Source: a bacterium HR33
GTDB lineage: Bacteria; Gemmatimonadota; Gemmatimonadetes; Gemmatimonadales; GWC2-71-9
Length of the DNA: 64,000 nucleotides
Reading direction: 5' to 3'
Assembly (NCBI GenBank): GCA_002923375.1
Contig: BEIJ01000001.1
Coordinates: forward strand, 1,178,001-1,242,000
This document shows, piece after piece, positions 33,541 through 42,556 of this stretch; the stretch's first letter is position 1; the number at the start of each line of letters is the position of its first letter. The notes under the pieces were generated by a model. That model was not told the origin of the DNA and searched no databases. It worked only from the letters and a program-made list of their open reading frames with translations. Both the position numbers and the translations under genes were made by a program.

Positions 33541-34041
33541 GGAGTTGTGATGAATACGACCTTCACTGCGCTGGAGATGCGGAAGATCAAGCCGAAGCAG
33601 GCGCTTCAACGGGTGATGTTGAGCTCCTATCGCGACTAGTGACCGGTTCGAGCCATGTGCGCTACAATGAGTTGCGTCAGGCCATCCAAGTGCATGGCTG
33701 CGGGGGCCAAGTGGTAGCCCACTTTCCGGTCTCGCGGAAAGTGGCTTCGGAGCTTGCTGCCCTCGTTCGCCGGCGGAGTTAGGACGCGCTTACCCCGCTC
33801 ATCGAAACTCGCGTTTTAACGGGGCTGGTAGGCGCGCGGGCGATCTGGAGGCCTTGGGTTCTGGTGGCGGTAGGGAGAGGGCCATTGATAATCCCACATA
33901 TCAACGATCGTAGATATGTCCCGCAGGAGGACCCTCGGCTGCGAATGGTTCGGTTAATGGGCGGGTGCCGGGAGATGTTGCAGCTGGGACCGAACGCGGC
34001 GCGGCGGGTTCGGCGTTGGCGGGTCCCGGTATATTCACAGA
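33541..34041. other. gene-poor stretch after the truncated propeller
   Basis: No intact gene. A 29-codon ORF (33550-33639, starting MNTTFTALEMRKIKPKQ) is too short to judge. At 33706-33750 is CCAAGTGGTAGCCCACTTTCC followed by GGAAAGTGG, the AAGTGG/CCACTTT pattern often seen in terminal repeats of IS21-type elements. A similar stretch recurs at 38329-38350. The rest shows nothing I can support. Confidence 0.35.
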
Positions 34042-35199
34042 CTACCTGCGGAAAACGCCGGGCCTGAGAGCCAAGATGCGGTCGTCATCCGAGCGCGGCC
34101 GGCCGCGACCGTCCCGGTTGCTGGTGCCGATGTAGAGGAGCCCGTCTGGGCCGAGCCTAACCGCCCGGATCCTCCCCAGCTCGCCGCGGAAGTGCACCTT
34201 CACTTCCACCCGCGATCCCGGGGCGTACGAATCGACCCGCGCTTCGTACAGCGCCTCGCCCCGCAGCCCTCCAAAGAACACGCTTCCGTTCCAGTAGGCG
34301 GCGCCCGCGGGGGCCCAAGTGTAGGAAGGCCCCGAGTGGGCGACCGGAGAGATCATGCCCTCGCGCCGCTCGTCGGCGCGGATGGTGGGCCAGCCGTAGT
34401 TGCCGCCCCGCTCGATCAAGTTCAATTCGTCCAAGCCGCTCTGCGCCCCCGAAGGTCCGTGCTCCGTGCTCCACAGGCGGCCCCGGTCGTCCCATGTCAG
34501 ACCTTGAGGGTTGCGATGGCCCAAAGAGTAGACCGCGTTGCCGAACGGATTGTCCGGCGGAACGCCGCCGTCAGGGGTGAGCCGCAAAATCTTGCCCGCG
34601 AGCGACGAGGTAAGCTGGGATAGAGATCCGTCGCCCGCGTCTCCGGTTGTTATGTAAAGCATGCCGTCGGGCCCGAATGCTATTCGCCCCCCGTCATGAA
34701 ACCGCGCTCCCGGAATGTCACCGAGGATGAGCGTGCGACCCGAGAGCTGCCCGCCTGCAAACCGGTATCGCTCGACCACATTCACCGTACGCCCGTTCTG
34801 GCGGGTCGTATAATAAACGTAGAGCAACCGGTTCTCGGCAAAGTCGGGATGCAATGCCAGGCCCATGAGCCCGCTTTCACCCGCCTCGTAAACCGAAGGG
34901 ATCTCGATGCGGCGCTGCTCGCCGTCTTGTATCTCGACCAAGTTGCCCGGGCGTTCGGTAACCAGCATCCCGCCTTCCGGCAGAAAAGCGATCTCCCAGG
35001 GGGTATCTAGGCCGGTGGCGACCACCCGGATGTCTTCTTCCGAAAGATCCGCAAGCCTCAATCCTTCGGTTCCCTGCGGTGGCTCTCCGGGGCGGAAGAA
35101 GAGGGCAAAAATCTGAGACCTGAACGCGTAGGCTCCGAGGAACACTAGGGCCAGCAGGGCTACCAGTCGTATCCACCGTATTCGGAACTGAGCGATCAT
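34042..35199 (-). CDS. PQQ-dependent sugar dehydrogenase (GSDH/soluble glucose dehydrogenase family)
   Basis: 385 residues with an N-terminal membrane anchor or signal (LVALLALVFLGAYAF). The six-bladed propeller shows the family landmarks: GLDTPWEIAFLPEGGMLVTERPG, MGLALHPDFAENRLLYVYYT, GRIAFGPDGMLYITTGDAGD, SLGHRNPQGLTWDDRGRLW, TEHGPSG and LIERGGNYGWP. These place the PQQ- and Ca-binding residues of soluble aldose dehydrogenases. It oxidises sugars in the periplasm if PQQ is available; no pqq genes are seen here. Confidence 0.88.
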   Translation of the reverse strand: MIAQFRIRWIRLVALLALVFLGAYAFRSQIFALFFRPGEPPQGTEGLRLADLSEEDIRVVATGLDTPWEIAFLPEGGMLVTERPGNLVEIQDGEQRRIEIPSVYEAGESGLMGLALHPDFAENRLLYVYYTTRQNGRTVNVVERYRFAGGQLSGRTLILGDIPGARFHDGGRIAFGPDGMLYITTGDAGDGSLSQLTSSLAGKILRLTPDGGVPPDNPFGNAVYSLGHRNPQGLTWDDRGRLWSTEHGPSGAQSGLDELNLIERGGNYGWPTIRADERREGMISPVAHSGPSYTWAPAGAAYWNGSVFFGGLRGEALYEARVDSYAPGSRVEVKVHFRGELGRIRAVRLGPDGLLYIGTSNRDGRGRPRSDDDRILALRPGVFRR

Positions 35200-35229
35200 G
35201 GCGCCGTCTGCTCGCTGTTGCAGGCTGTC

Positions 35230-36651
35230 CTAGCCCCCGGTGAGTCGCTTGACCAGGCGGTAGCCGAACTCCAGGCCGTCGAAGAACCAGGTGCTGTGGA
35301 TCCGCTCGTCCCGCCCGTGGGCGCGGACATCGTCGATGTCGCCGAAGACTCCGGAAACACCGTAAACCGGAATACCGGCCCGCCGGAGGTAGAGGGCGTC
35401 CGTGGCGCCGGTGCTCATGGTGGGAATCACCGGCACGCCCGGCCACATCTCTTGGGTGATCTCCTCGATCGCCCCCATGATCTCCGGCGTAAGCGGCGAG
35501 GGCGGGCTGGGCTTGGCCTCGGCGATCGGCGTGATCTTGACTTCCGGATCCGCCACCACTCTTCGCAATGTGGCGAGCACTTCTTCCGGCGGTTCACCCG
35601 GGAGGATGCGGCAATTCACCACCGCGGCGGCGCGCTGAGGCAGAGCATTTTCCGCGTGTCCGCCCTCCAGCATCGTCGCGACACACGTGGTTCTCATCCT
35701 GGAGTTGTAAGCCGGAATGGCCGAAAGCTTGGCTACGGCCGCGGGATCGGGAGGATCTTTGAGGATACCGCGCATGGCGGCCGCTTCCTCGGGCGAAACG
35801 ATTGCGGCGGTGCGCTCGAAGAAGGCGCGGGTTATTTCGTTGAGCTTTACCGGGAACTGGTAGGCTGCAATACGTCCTAAAGCCGCGGCCAGCTGGTAGA
35901 TCGCGTTGTCGCTTCGGGGAAGCGAGCTGTGGCCGCCGCGGTTGGTAACCTCCAGCCTGAAGCTCTGGTAAACTTTTTCGCTGGCCTGCACGTTGTGGGA
36001 CAAGCGCCTGCCGTTCTGGATCACGCCGCCGCCTCCTTCGTTCAGGGCGAAGGCGGCGTCTATGAGCTCGCGGTGGTTTTGGACCAGCCATTCGACGCCG
36101 TTGTGCGGTCCTCCCTCCTCGTCCGCCGTGAGAGCCAGAATAATGTCCCTATCGGGAACGTAGCCCTCTTGCTTCCAGCGGATGAGGTTGGCGGTCCAGA
36201 TCGCCGCTTCGTCTTTGTCGTCGGTGGTGCCGCGGCCGTAGAACCAGCCGTCCTGCTCGGTGAACTTGAAAGGATCCACGCTCCAGTCGGCGGGGTCGGC
36301 TTCCACCACGTCCAGATGGGCGAGCAGCAGGATCGGTTTCTTTCCCGTGTTCCTGCCGCGGAGTCTCGCTACCAAGTTGCCCTTGTGGGGGACCGGGCCC
36401 AGAATCCGGACGTCCGCTTCGGGGAACCCCGCCGCTTTGAGGCGCGCCGCCACCGCCTCGGCGGCGCGGGTAGTGCCTTCCGACTCGGTGGTTTTGATCT
36501 CGATCAGTTCCTTGAGAATGTCCTTTGCGAGCTGCCGGTAGGTCTCCGGGCTTTGATGCCGGGCCGGGGTTTGGGCCAAAATAGCCTCTCTAGGTCCGTA
36601 AACGGCTCCCATCGCAGCCAATGTGGCAAGCATGAGCAGTCCTCGGGTCAT
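35230..36651 (-). CDS. M20-family zinc metallopeptidase (secreted)
   Basis: 473 residues with a signal peptide (LLMLATLAAMGAVYG). Metal-binding and catalytic residues are visible: AHLDVV (His112, Asp114), GRGTTDDK (Asp144/145), ALTADEEGG (Glu178/179), and ARTDFYP-type C-terminal ligands in TGATDALYLRRAG. The dimerisation (lid) domain lies between (residues about 215-340). The family covers carboxypeptidase-like and aminoacylase enzymes; export suggests peptide scavenging in the periplasm. It lies 30 bases from the PQQ dehydrogenase on the same strand, possibly co-transcribed. Confidence 0.88.
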   Translation of the reverse strand: MTRGLLMLATLAAMGAVYGPREAILAQTPARHQSPETYRQLAKDILKELIEIKTTESEGTTRAAEAVAARLKAAGFPEADVRILGPVPHKGNLVARLRGRNTGKKPILLLAHLDVVEADPADWSVDPFKFTEQDGWFYGRGTTDDKDEAAIWTANLIRWKQEGYVPDRDIILALTADEEGGPHNGVEWLVQNHRELIDAAFALNEGGGGVIQNGRRLSHNVQASEKVYQSFRLEVTNRGGHSSLPRSDNAIYQLAAALGRIAAYQFPVKLNEITRAFFERTAAIVSPEEAAAMRGILKDPPDPAAVAKLSAIPAYNSRMRTTCVATMLEGGHAENALPQRAAAVVNCRILPGEPPEEVLATLRRVVADPEVKITPIAEAKPSPPSPLTPEIMGAIEEITQEMWPGVPVIPTMSTGATDALYLRRAGIPVYGVSGVFGDIDDVRAHGRDERIHSTWFFDGLEFGYRLVKRLTGG

Positions 36652-36812
36652 GTTCGATCCTCAACCTCGGGTTGCGGGGAAAGCTAATGTGCTGCCCTAG
36701 CGGCGCGGAACCGAGCCGTCGACCATTGGGCGTGCCCGGATGGACCCCTCCGGACCTTGGGGACGGTAGATGCACTCTTGGACCGAAAGATCCAAGCAGT
36801 ATAAAGATTAGG

Positions 36813-36835
36813 GTTTGTCACTTTTGGGGCTGGCG
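36813..36835. repeat. IS-end-like relic, copy A
   Basis: TTTGTCACTTTTGGGGCTGG here is nearly identical to the second unit of the tandem motif at 47890-47934 (TTTGTCACTTTTGAGGCTGG). Repeated TGTCACTTTT units are a feature of IS21-family ends. No transposase remains, so this is at most a solo end. It lies in the 302-base gap between the M20 gene and the propeller, which otherwise shows nothing recognisable. Confidence 0.4.
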
Positions 36836-36953
36836 CCGTTCATGCATAGCCACAACATTAAGACCCGGTGGTTAGTCTGTCGCGAACTCTTGGACCCAAG
36901 GCTAAGAACTATCTGACATGTCAGGGTGGTGGTCTGAAAACTTCCCCCGGCGT

Positions 36954-38078
36954 ATGGACCGCATGGCAGAGGGTCTTTTACGGTCGGCGGTGATAGCTAC
37001 GTTTGGCCTATGGTTGGCTTCAGCCCCTCTAGCGGCGTTCGGACAACAGTCGGCGGTCATCCCCGACGAACCCGTATGCCGTACGTGCACGATCGAGGTA
37101 GAGCTGATTGCCACTCTGGGAGATCCGCACGATTCTATCGGCCTGCTGTTGGAGTCGAAGCTCGCAGTCGATAGTCACGGACATTTCTTGGTAGCTCCGG
37201 TTGCTCCGCCGGGCCGGATTGCGCTGTACGGGTCGGATGGGCGCTTTCAACGCACTTTCGGCCGCCCCGGCCGCGGGCCCGGCGAGTTTGGATCCTGGGT
37301 CTCCCATTTGATGGTGGGTGCCGGAGACTCGCTCCACGTTCTCGAATACAACCGGCATACAGTCGTATTGCCGGACCTCGGCGGACTGGCTTCCGCACGC
37401 CAACTGCCCGTCGCTCCCTTCGATATTTCCTTGCTCGCGGACGGTCGCGCTCTGATGGCTTTTCCGCTGCGACACTCCCCCGACTCCCAAACGTTGCTTC
37501 AGGTTGTAGACCTGAAGGCTGGCGAGATTGTGAGGTCATTTTTGATGGCGCAGGTGTACACCGCTCCCTGGTATCGGTACGAGCAAATCCGGGTGCTGGG
37601 GAATCCCGTCGCGGACACGGTTTGGGTGGCGCAAATAACTCGATATCAGTTGGAGCGGTGGACCGCGGGTGGCGAGCGCCTTCAGGTCCTGTCGCGTCGC
37701 GCCGAGTGGTACCAGCCGTGGAGAACGGACCGCCTGGACCCGTACCTGGACCGTGCCTATCCGCGGATTACGTCGCTGTTCGCCGATTCCGCGGGTCATC
37801 TTTGGGTCAACATTCTGGTTCCGGATCCTTCCTGGAGGCCTCCCGGGGCTCGGGGCGAGAGGCGAGTGATGGAGCGTCACGGGGAGATATACGATACGGT
37901 GCTGGAGGTTCTGGATCTTTCGTCGGGCCGCGTCTTGGCCCGCCGGCGGTTCGGCGAGCCGTTGTCGGGATTCGTACACCCGCGAGGCTGGCTATATGCA
38001 ACCCGCACGGACGCGCAGGGAGAAGTCGTCATGTACATCTATCGCCCGTTCTTGGCGAAAAGGGTCGGACGCCGGTGA
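36954..38078 (+). CDS. secreted six-bladed beta-propeller with N-terminal CxxC
   Basis: 374 residues if started at ATG 36954; ATG 36918 and 36963 are alternatives and none has a clear ribosome-binding site. A signal peptide (VIATFGLWLASAPLAAFGQQ) is followed by PVCRTCTIEVELIATLGD, then the blade motif FGRPGRGPGEFG and several degenerate blades to the C-terminus. The CxxC directly after the signal peptide is shared with the truncated gene at 33127 and the small protein at 38128. It should be periplasmic; function unknown. Confidence 0.75.
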   Translation: MDRMAEGLLRSAVIATFGLWLASAPLAAFGQQSAVIPDEPVCRTCTIEVELIATLGDPHDSIGLLLESKLAVDSHGHFLVAPVAPPGRIALYGSDGRFQRTFGRPGRGPGEFGSWVSHLMVGAGDSLHVLEYNRHTVVLPDLGGLASARQLPVAPFDISLLADGRALMAFPLRHSPDSQTLLQVVDLKAGEIVRSFLMAQVYTAPWYRYEQIRVLGNPVADTVWVAQITRYQLERWTAGGERLQVLSRRAEWYQPWRTDRLDPYLDRAYPRITSLFADSAGHLWVNILVPDPSWRPPGARGERRVMERHGEIYDTVLEVLDLSSGRVLARRRFGEPLSGFVHPRGWLYATRTDAQGEVVMYIYRPFLAKRVGRR

Positions 38079-38127
38079 TGCACTACGTCGAGTATGAGCA
38101 CGCAAACCAATACGGAGGAGTCACCCT

Positions 38128-38472
38128 ATGCCTCTTCGCTTTCCTACAATGTTTCCGCTGATCGCGACAGTAATGTTGGCGCCAGGGAGTCCCGACGTTG
38201 TGCTAACGGGCCCTCCCAGCCAGCAAGTCTGCGGTTTCTGCATCGACGAATGGGATCCGAACGTTGGCGACGTGCACATATTCGACCGAATCGGTGCATC
38301 CTCCGCTGAAGCGGCTATCGTATGGCAGCCAAGTGGTGGGCCACTTTTCCGCCTCTCGCTCGGTCCGCTCGGTGGTGCGGTCCTTCGGCGGGTGTCCCGA
38401 GCTGGAAACCGTAGGATTGTGGATGCTGCTGATCCTGCGCTGAAGGTGCTACGTCTCCTACGGCCGCCATAG
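38128..38472 (+). CDS. small secreted protein, possibly truncated
   Basis: 114 residues; GGAGGAG at about 38115 precedes ATG 38128. Signal-like N-terminus (MFPLIATVMLAPG), then QQVCGFCIDEWDPNVGDVHI, which places a CxxC where the neighbouring propellers have it. There is no blade motif afterwards. The second half (WQPSGGPLFRLSLGPLGG) overlaps a stretch with the CCAAGTGGTGGGCCACTTTT pattern also found at 33706. This may be a propeller gene whose body was replaced. The 3' end overlaps the convergent M1 peptidase gene by 15 bases. Confidence 0.45.
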   Translation: MPLRFPTMFPLIATVMLAPGSPDVVLTGPPSQQVCGFCIDEWDPNVGDVHIFDRIGASSAEAAIVWQPSGGPLFRLSLGPLGGAVLRRVSRAGNRRIVDAADPALKVLRLLRPP

Positions 38473-40392
38473 GTTGTTGTTTCGGTCGACGTCGGGAAAG
38501 ACCCGCTCGGGGTCGATCTCCACGCGCGCCACGGCGGGGGATGCGGGGAGCCGCAGTTCAGCGCTCCGGTGCCCTTGGAGCCAGTGCTCCACCGGAACTT
38601 CGCGCCGCAGCACCTGTCCGTTTTCCAGCGTGATCGCCAGTCTCGCTGGCATGACCGCCCAGCCTCGATCCTCCACCACGATTACCGTCTCCGATCCCTC
38701 GCGCCTTACCTCGGCTACGGCCTGATCCAAGGTCCAGGTCTCGTAATACCAGGTTCGCCAGAACCAGTCGAGATCGCGCCCGGTGACGCTGCTGAACGTG
38801 TTGAAGAAGTCCCAGGGATAGGGGTGCTTGAACGCCCAACGCCGGAAGTATTCCCGGTACGCACGGTCGAAAAGCGTATCTCCCAGAAGTCCCCTCAACG
38901 CCACCAGCAGGGTGGCGGGTTTGGCGTAGGAAGCGACACCGTTCTGGCCCGGATACAAATAGTCGGTCCAGCGCATCAATTCGCTCTCGTAACCCGAACG
39001 GGCCGCCCTTACGTAGGTCTCCAGATCGGCCCGGTCCGCGTCGCTCCCCGGGTAAAAATCGGTGCGGGCGCGGTTTTCGTTGAACGTGGTGGTTCCCTCG
39101 TCCATCCAGCCGTAGCGCCGTTCGTCGGTGCCGAGGATCATGGGTACCCACATATGAGCCAGCTCGTGGGCTATCACGTAATAGAGAGCGCTGTCGGTGC
39201 GGCCGCGGTAATCTCCGATCAAAGTCATCATCGGAAACTCCATCCCCCCGCCGATTATTCCCGCTCCCTCGACTGCGGTCATGTGCGACCACGGATAGGG
39301 CAGCCCGGTGAAACGGGAATGATGGGATATGGCGTGTCGAGCGTAGCGCGCAGCCTGCGTCCAAAGGTTGGCTTGCTCCCGGTACAACGCGTCCACTCGG
39401 GCGTAGTCGGTCGTCCCGTTCCCGTCCCGGTCGCCCACCGGAGTTCGCAGCGCGTCCCAGCGGGATGCGCGAGTGGCGGAAAAAGCCACGTCCCTTACGT
39501 TGCGGGCGGTGTAGCGCCATACCAAGCGGCCGTTCGGTCCCTCGAGAGTGCCCCTGCCGGACGCCAAGTCCCCGAAGTCCAGGACCGTGACTACCGTGTC
39601 GCTCCGCTCCGCCCTGCGCAAGCGCTCCCGCACGGCGGGAGCGAGAGTTTCCTCCTCGTTCTCCAGTTCCCCGGTCGCAAGGACGATCCAACCCTCGGGC
39701 GCCTCGATGCTCAGCGTGTAGTCGCCGAAGCCGTCGTAAAATTCGGCTTGTCCCAAGTACGGGTCTCGCTGCCATCCGACCACGTCGTCATAGACCGCTA
39801 CCCTGGGGTACCAATAAGCGATGAAGAACAGGTTGTCACCGCTCCATCCCATCCGGCCGGCGCCGCTTTGGGGGACCCGGAAGCTCCAGGCGAAATAAAA
39901 CCGCGCCGAGTCGCCGGGAGGAATTGGCCTCGGCGGTTGCATTCTGAGTATCGTCCCCTCCACTGCGTACCCCGGTCCGGAGCCGGGTGTCGGGCGCAGG
40001 GGGATGCCTTCCATACTCACCGCTTTGAGTTCCACGCCTCCGGTTACCTCCTGGGGTTCGTTGCGCACGACTCCGGGAGCGTGAAGGTTTTGGTAGAGGT
40101 GGAAGTACAGCGTCCGCAGCGTGTCCGGCGAGCGGTTGAGGTAAACGATCTCCTCACGTCCTTCCAAGAGTTTGGTTTCCGGATAGAGAAACGCCTCGAT
40201 GCGGTAGCGCGCGTATTGCTGCCAGTAGCGCGGTCCGGGCTCGCCCGTGACGGTGCGGGTACCGCGTTCGATCGCTCGCTGGAAGTCGCGCGGGATGACT
40301 ATCGGTGCCGGAAGGGGGCGTTGCTGTTGCGCCTGAACAGCGGGTGCTATCAGGGCGAAGCCGGCGACTCCGAGAACGAGTTGGCGTTTCAT
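38458..40392 (-). CDS. M1-family zinc metallopeptidase (secreted)
   Basis: 644 residues, ATG 40392 behind AGGAGG. Signal peptide (LVLGVAGFALIAPAVQAQ). An N-terminal beta-saddle domain (YRIEAFLYPETKLLEGREEI) leads to the thermolysin-like domain with GGGMEFPMM (the GxMEN-type substrate motif) and HELAHMW around residues 409-415, followed by a downstream GWMDEGTTTFNE providing the third zinc ligand. Matches secreted M1 aminopeptidases of Bacteroidota/Gemmatimonadota type. Likely trims peptides in the periplasm. Its start lies 104 bases from the divergent nitrilase start. Confidence 0.9.
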   Translation of the reverse strand: MKRQLVLGVAGFALIAPAVQAQQQRPLPAPIVIPRDFQRAIERGTRTVTGEPGPRYWQQYARYRIEAFLYPETKLLEGREEIVYLNRSPDTLRTLYFHLYQNLHAPGVVRNEPQEVTGGVELKAVSMEGIPLRPTPGSGPGYAVEGTILRMQPPRPIPPGDSARFYFAWSFRVPQSGAGRMGWSGDNLFFIAYWYPRVAVYDDVVGWQRDPYLGQAEFYDGFGDYTLSIEAPEGWIVLATGELENEEETLAPAVRERLRRAERSDTVVTVLDFGDLASGRGTLEGPNGRLVWRYTARNVRDVAFSATRASRWDALRTPVGDRDGNGTTDYARVDALYREQANLWTQAARYARHAISHHSRFTGLPYPWSHMTAVEGAGIIGGGMEFPMMTLIGDYRGRTDSALYYVIAHELAHMWVPMILGTDERRYGWMDEGTTTFNENRARTDFYPGSDADRADLETYVRAARSGYESELMRWTDYLYPGQNGVASYAKPATLLVALRGLLGDTLFDRAYREYFRRWAFKHPYPWDFFNTFSSVTGRDLDWFWRTWYYETWTLDQAVAEVRREGSETVIVVEDRGWAVMPARLAITLENGQVLRREVPVEHWLQGHRSAELRLPASPAVARVEIDPERVFPDVDRNNNLWRP

Positions 40393-40495
40393 GAAGACTC
40401 CTCCTGGTCGGCCCAGCGCCCGCACGCTAGGTACGGGGACCGGGTGGCGCAAGTGGAGGGTTGCGCTTCGCCTTCCGGCGAGCTACCTAGAACCG

Positions 40496-41455
40496 ATGGA
40501 GCGGGATACTCTGAGGCTGGCGGCGGTTCAAGCGGCTCCCGAGTTTCTGGATTTGGAGCGGTCGGTGGACAAGGCAGTTCGGCTCGTCGAAGAGGCGGCG
40601 GCCAACGGGGCGCGGCTGGCGGTCTTTCCGGAAGCTTTTCTCCCCGGATATCCACTGTGGATTTGGTTCATACCGCCGGGTCATACCCATCCGTTGCGGA
40701 AACTGTACGCCGAATATCATCGCAACTCGGTGACCGTTCCCGGGCGGGCGGTGGATCGGTTGGGGGAGGTGGCGGGCGATCTAGGGGTGACGGTTGCAAT
40801 AGGTGTGAGCGAGCGCAACAGCGAAGCCAGCGACAGCAGTCTGTTCAACACGCTTCTTTACCTGGGACCCGACGGCAAGTTGCTGGGGCGACACCGAAAG
40901 CTCGTGCCCACCGCGGGCGAGCGGCTCATCTGGGCCCAGGGCGACGGCAGCGACCTTGAAGTGTACTCCCTGCCGTTGGGCCGGCTGTCGGGGCTCATCT
41001 GCTGGGAGAACTACATGCCGCTGGCTCGCTACGCGCTTTCGGCGTGGGGGGAGCAGATTCACGTAGCGCCTACCTGGGACCGCGGGGAGCCGTGGATTTC
41101 GTCGATGCGGCACATTGCCAAGGAGAGCCGCTGTTTCGTGATCGCTTGCTGCCAGGCGTTTCACAAGGATCACATTCCGGACGGGTTAGCGTTCAAGGCG
41201 GAGTATTTGGCGGGCGCGGACGGGTGGCTCAATCCCGGCCACTCCCTGATTGCCGATCCGGACGGGAAGATTCTGGCCGGTCCCGCCGAAAAAGAGGAGG
41301 TGATCCTATACGCGGACCTGCGGCCCGAGCAGTTGGTGGGTCCCCGCTGGCAGCTGGACATCGCCGGGCATTACGCTCGTCCGGACATTTTCGAGCTCCG
41401 GGTCAAGCGCAAGCCGAAGCCGGTGATTGTGGAAGAGCCCGACGAATCCGATTGA
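40496..41455 (+). CDS. nitrilase-superfamily carbon-nitrogen hydrolase
   Basis: 319 residues from ATG 40496, where the family N-terminus RLAAVQAAPEFLDLERSV begins. The Glu-Lys-Cys triad is present: FPEAFLPGYP (Glu46), HRKLVPTAGER (Lys135) and GLICWENYMPLAR (Cys169). GLICWENYMPL is characteristic of branch-1 true nitrilases, which convert nitriles to carboxylic acids and ammonia. Cytoplasmic, about the usual length for the family. It appears monocistronic, in the gap between M1 peptidase and DUF2911. Confidence 0.88.
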   Translation: MERDTLRLAAVQAAPEFLDLERSVDKAVRLVEEAAANGARLAVFPEAFLPGYPLWIWFIPPGHTHPLRKLYAEYHRNSVTVPGRAVDRLGEVAGDLGVTVAIGVSERNSEASDSSLFNTLLYLGPDGKLLGRHRKLVPTAGERLIWAQGDGSDLEVYSLPLGRLSGLICWENYMPLARYALSAWGEQIHVAPTWDRGEPWISSMRHIAKESRCFVIACCQAFHKDHIPDGLAFKAEYLAGADGWLNPGHSLIADPDGKILAGPAEKEEVILYADLRPEQLVGPRWQLDIAGHYARPDIFELRVKRKPKPVIVEEPDESD

Positions 41456-41532
41456 CAGCAGGTTGCCCTGCCGCCGCCGCGCTGGATCGGTCCATCAGGC
41501 CGCGCGCAGTGCGCCGGCAAACCTGTTCCCGG

Positions 41533-42075
41533 TCACCTATTCTGGTTGAAGACCCGGATTCTGAGCGGCACCACGGTGGTACCCCAATGCATGCGGAGGA
41601 CCGCCGAGTCGGGCCACACGAGGGGGAAATAAAAGGCCAGCACCTCCATGTGAGCGCCTTCCTCGGGAGTGATCTTCAATCGCAGCGCGTCATGTTCTTC
41701 TCCGGGATAAGGGGTGTGGAAGATATTGGTTGCGCGGCTGAAGATTACGGTCCAAGGCTCGGGTGGCGGCTGGGGGATCATCCAGAGGGTGTAGCTTCCC
41801 GCTTCGAGCCGCTGTCCCTCTACTTCCACGTCGCGGCTGAATTCGATGGTCGTGGCGGAGTCGGCGCCGGGGTTCCAGATTCTCCCCCATCGCACCACGC
41901 CGGGGAAGAGTACCCGCCCGCGGGCTACCGGCCGGTTGTATCGAATGGAGATGTCGGTGTAGCCTACTCGCTGGGACACCGTTCCGTGTTGGCTGAAGGG
42001 TATTCCTTCCTGAGCCTGAACGGTGGCGGCGAAGAGAGCCGTCCAGGCGAGCGCTACCGTGGCGGTTCTGATCAT
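41533..42075 (-). CDS. DUF2911-domain secreted protein
   Basis: 180 residues from ATG 42075 with AAAGGAG eight bases upstream. A signal peptide (VALAWTALFAATVQAQ) precedes a domain matching DUF2911: VGYTDISIRYNRPVARGRVLF, VRWGRIWNPGADSATTIEFSRDV, LEAGSYTLWMIPQ. Function of the family is unknown; it is common in Bacteroidota and Gemmatimonadota and is exported. The longer frame upstream is a shadow. Confidence 0.85.
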   Translation of the reverse strand: MIRTATVALAWTALFAATVQAQEGIPFSQHGTVSQRVGYTDISIRYNRPVARGRVLFPGVVRWGRIWNPGADSATTIEFSRDVEVEGQRLEAGSYTLWMIPQPPPEPWTVIFSRATNIFHTPYPGEEHDALRLKITPEEGAHMEVLAFYFPLVWPDSAVLRMHWGTTVVPLRIRVFNQNR

Positions 42076-42262
42076 AGGCAATCTCCTTTCCCGGGGGATC
42101 GTAACCTCGATGCCCATGCGTCTCAACCGGCCTACCGTTGTAGAACCGCCGGGCGGCCCTTTCGGTTTCGAGGTCCAACCCGCCGGACAAGGTTGACATG
42201 TCGCTCGCCACAGGCCGCGGAGTGAACAGGTGGCGGTTTCGGCGCGCCTTGCCGGACGGGAC

Positions 42263-42297
42263 TTGACGCTGATCGGGCGAGCGATGTACATACATCG
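42263..42297 (+). promoter_or_regulatory. vapB promoter with overlapping operator
   Basis: TTGACG (42263-42268) and TACATA (42287-42292) are 18 bases apart. An inverted repeat CGATGTA-CA-TACATCG (42282-42297) covers the -10 box. ATG 42299 follows the -10 by only six bases, so the mRNA is probably leaderless. The repeat is a good candidate for VapB/VapBC autorepression. Confidence 0.6.
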
Positions 42298-42298
42298 A

Positions 42299-42556
42299 AT
42301 GATTCGCACTCAGCTCTATTTGGACGAGGATGTCCATCGGCGCCTCAAGGCGATGGCGGCGCGGCACGGACGCACGATATCCGATTTGGTGCGGGACGCG
42401 ATTCGCCAAGCGTACGGTGGGGCAGAGGCGGACGAGCGGTTGGTCACTTTGGATCGGGTGGCCGGTATATGGCGGGATCGAGAAGAACTCGGCGCCGCGG
42501 TGGAGTACGTGAGGCGGCTGCGCCGAGGTACTCGCCGCAGAAGACTCCGCGGGTGA
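42299..42556 (+). CDS. vapB: VapB-type ribbon-helix-helix antitoxin
   Basis: 85 residues. I start at ATG 42299 because MIRTQLYLDEDVHRRLKAMA is the typical beginning of a ribbon-helix-helix (CopG/Arc-like) antitoxin: one DNA-binding strand, then two helices (GRTISDLVRDAIRQAY). The C-terminal half (DRVAGIWRDREELGAAVEYVRRLR) should wrap the toxin. The stop overlaps the toxin start as GTGA (42553-42556). The palindrome over its promoter is the likely binding site. Confidence 0.85.
   Translation: MIRTQLYLDEDVHRRLKAMAARHGRTISDLVRDAIRQAYGGAEADERLVTLDRVAGIWRDREELGAAVEYVRRLRRGTRRRRLRG

Noticed and set aside
38569-40959. Plus-strand open frame of 796 codons across the M1 peptidase and nitrilase
   Set aside because: Antisense shadow of the M1 gene with HExxH and then out-of-frame nitrilase; no coding features of its own.
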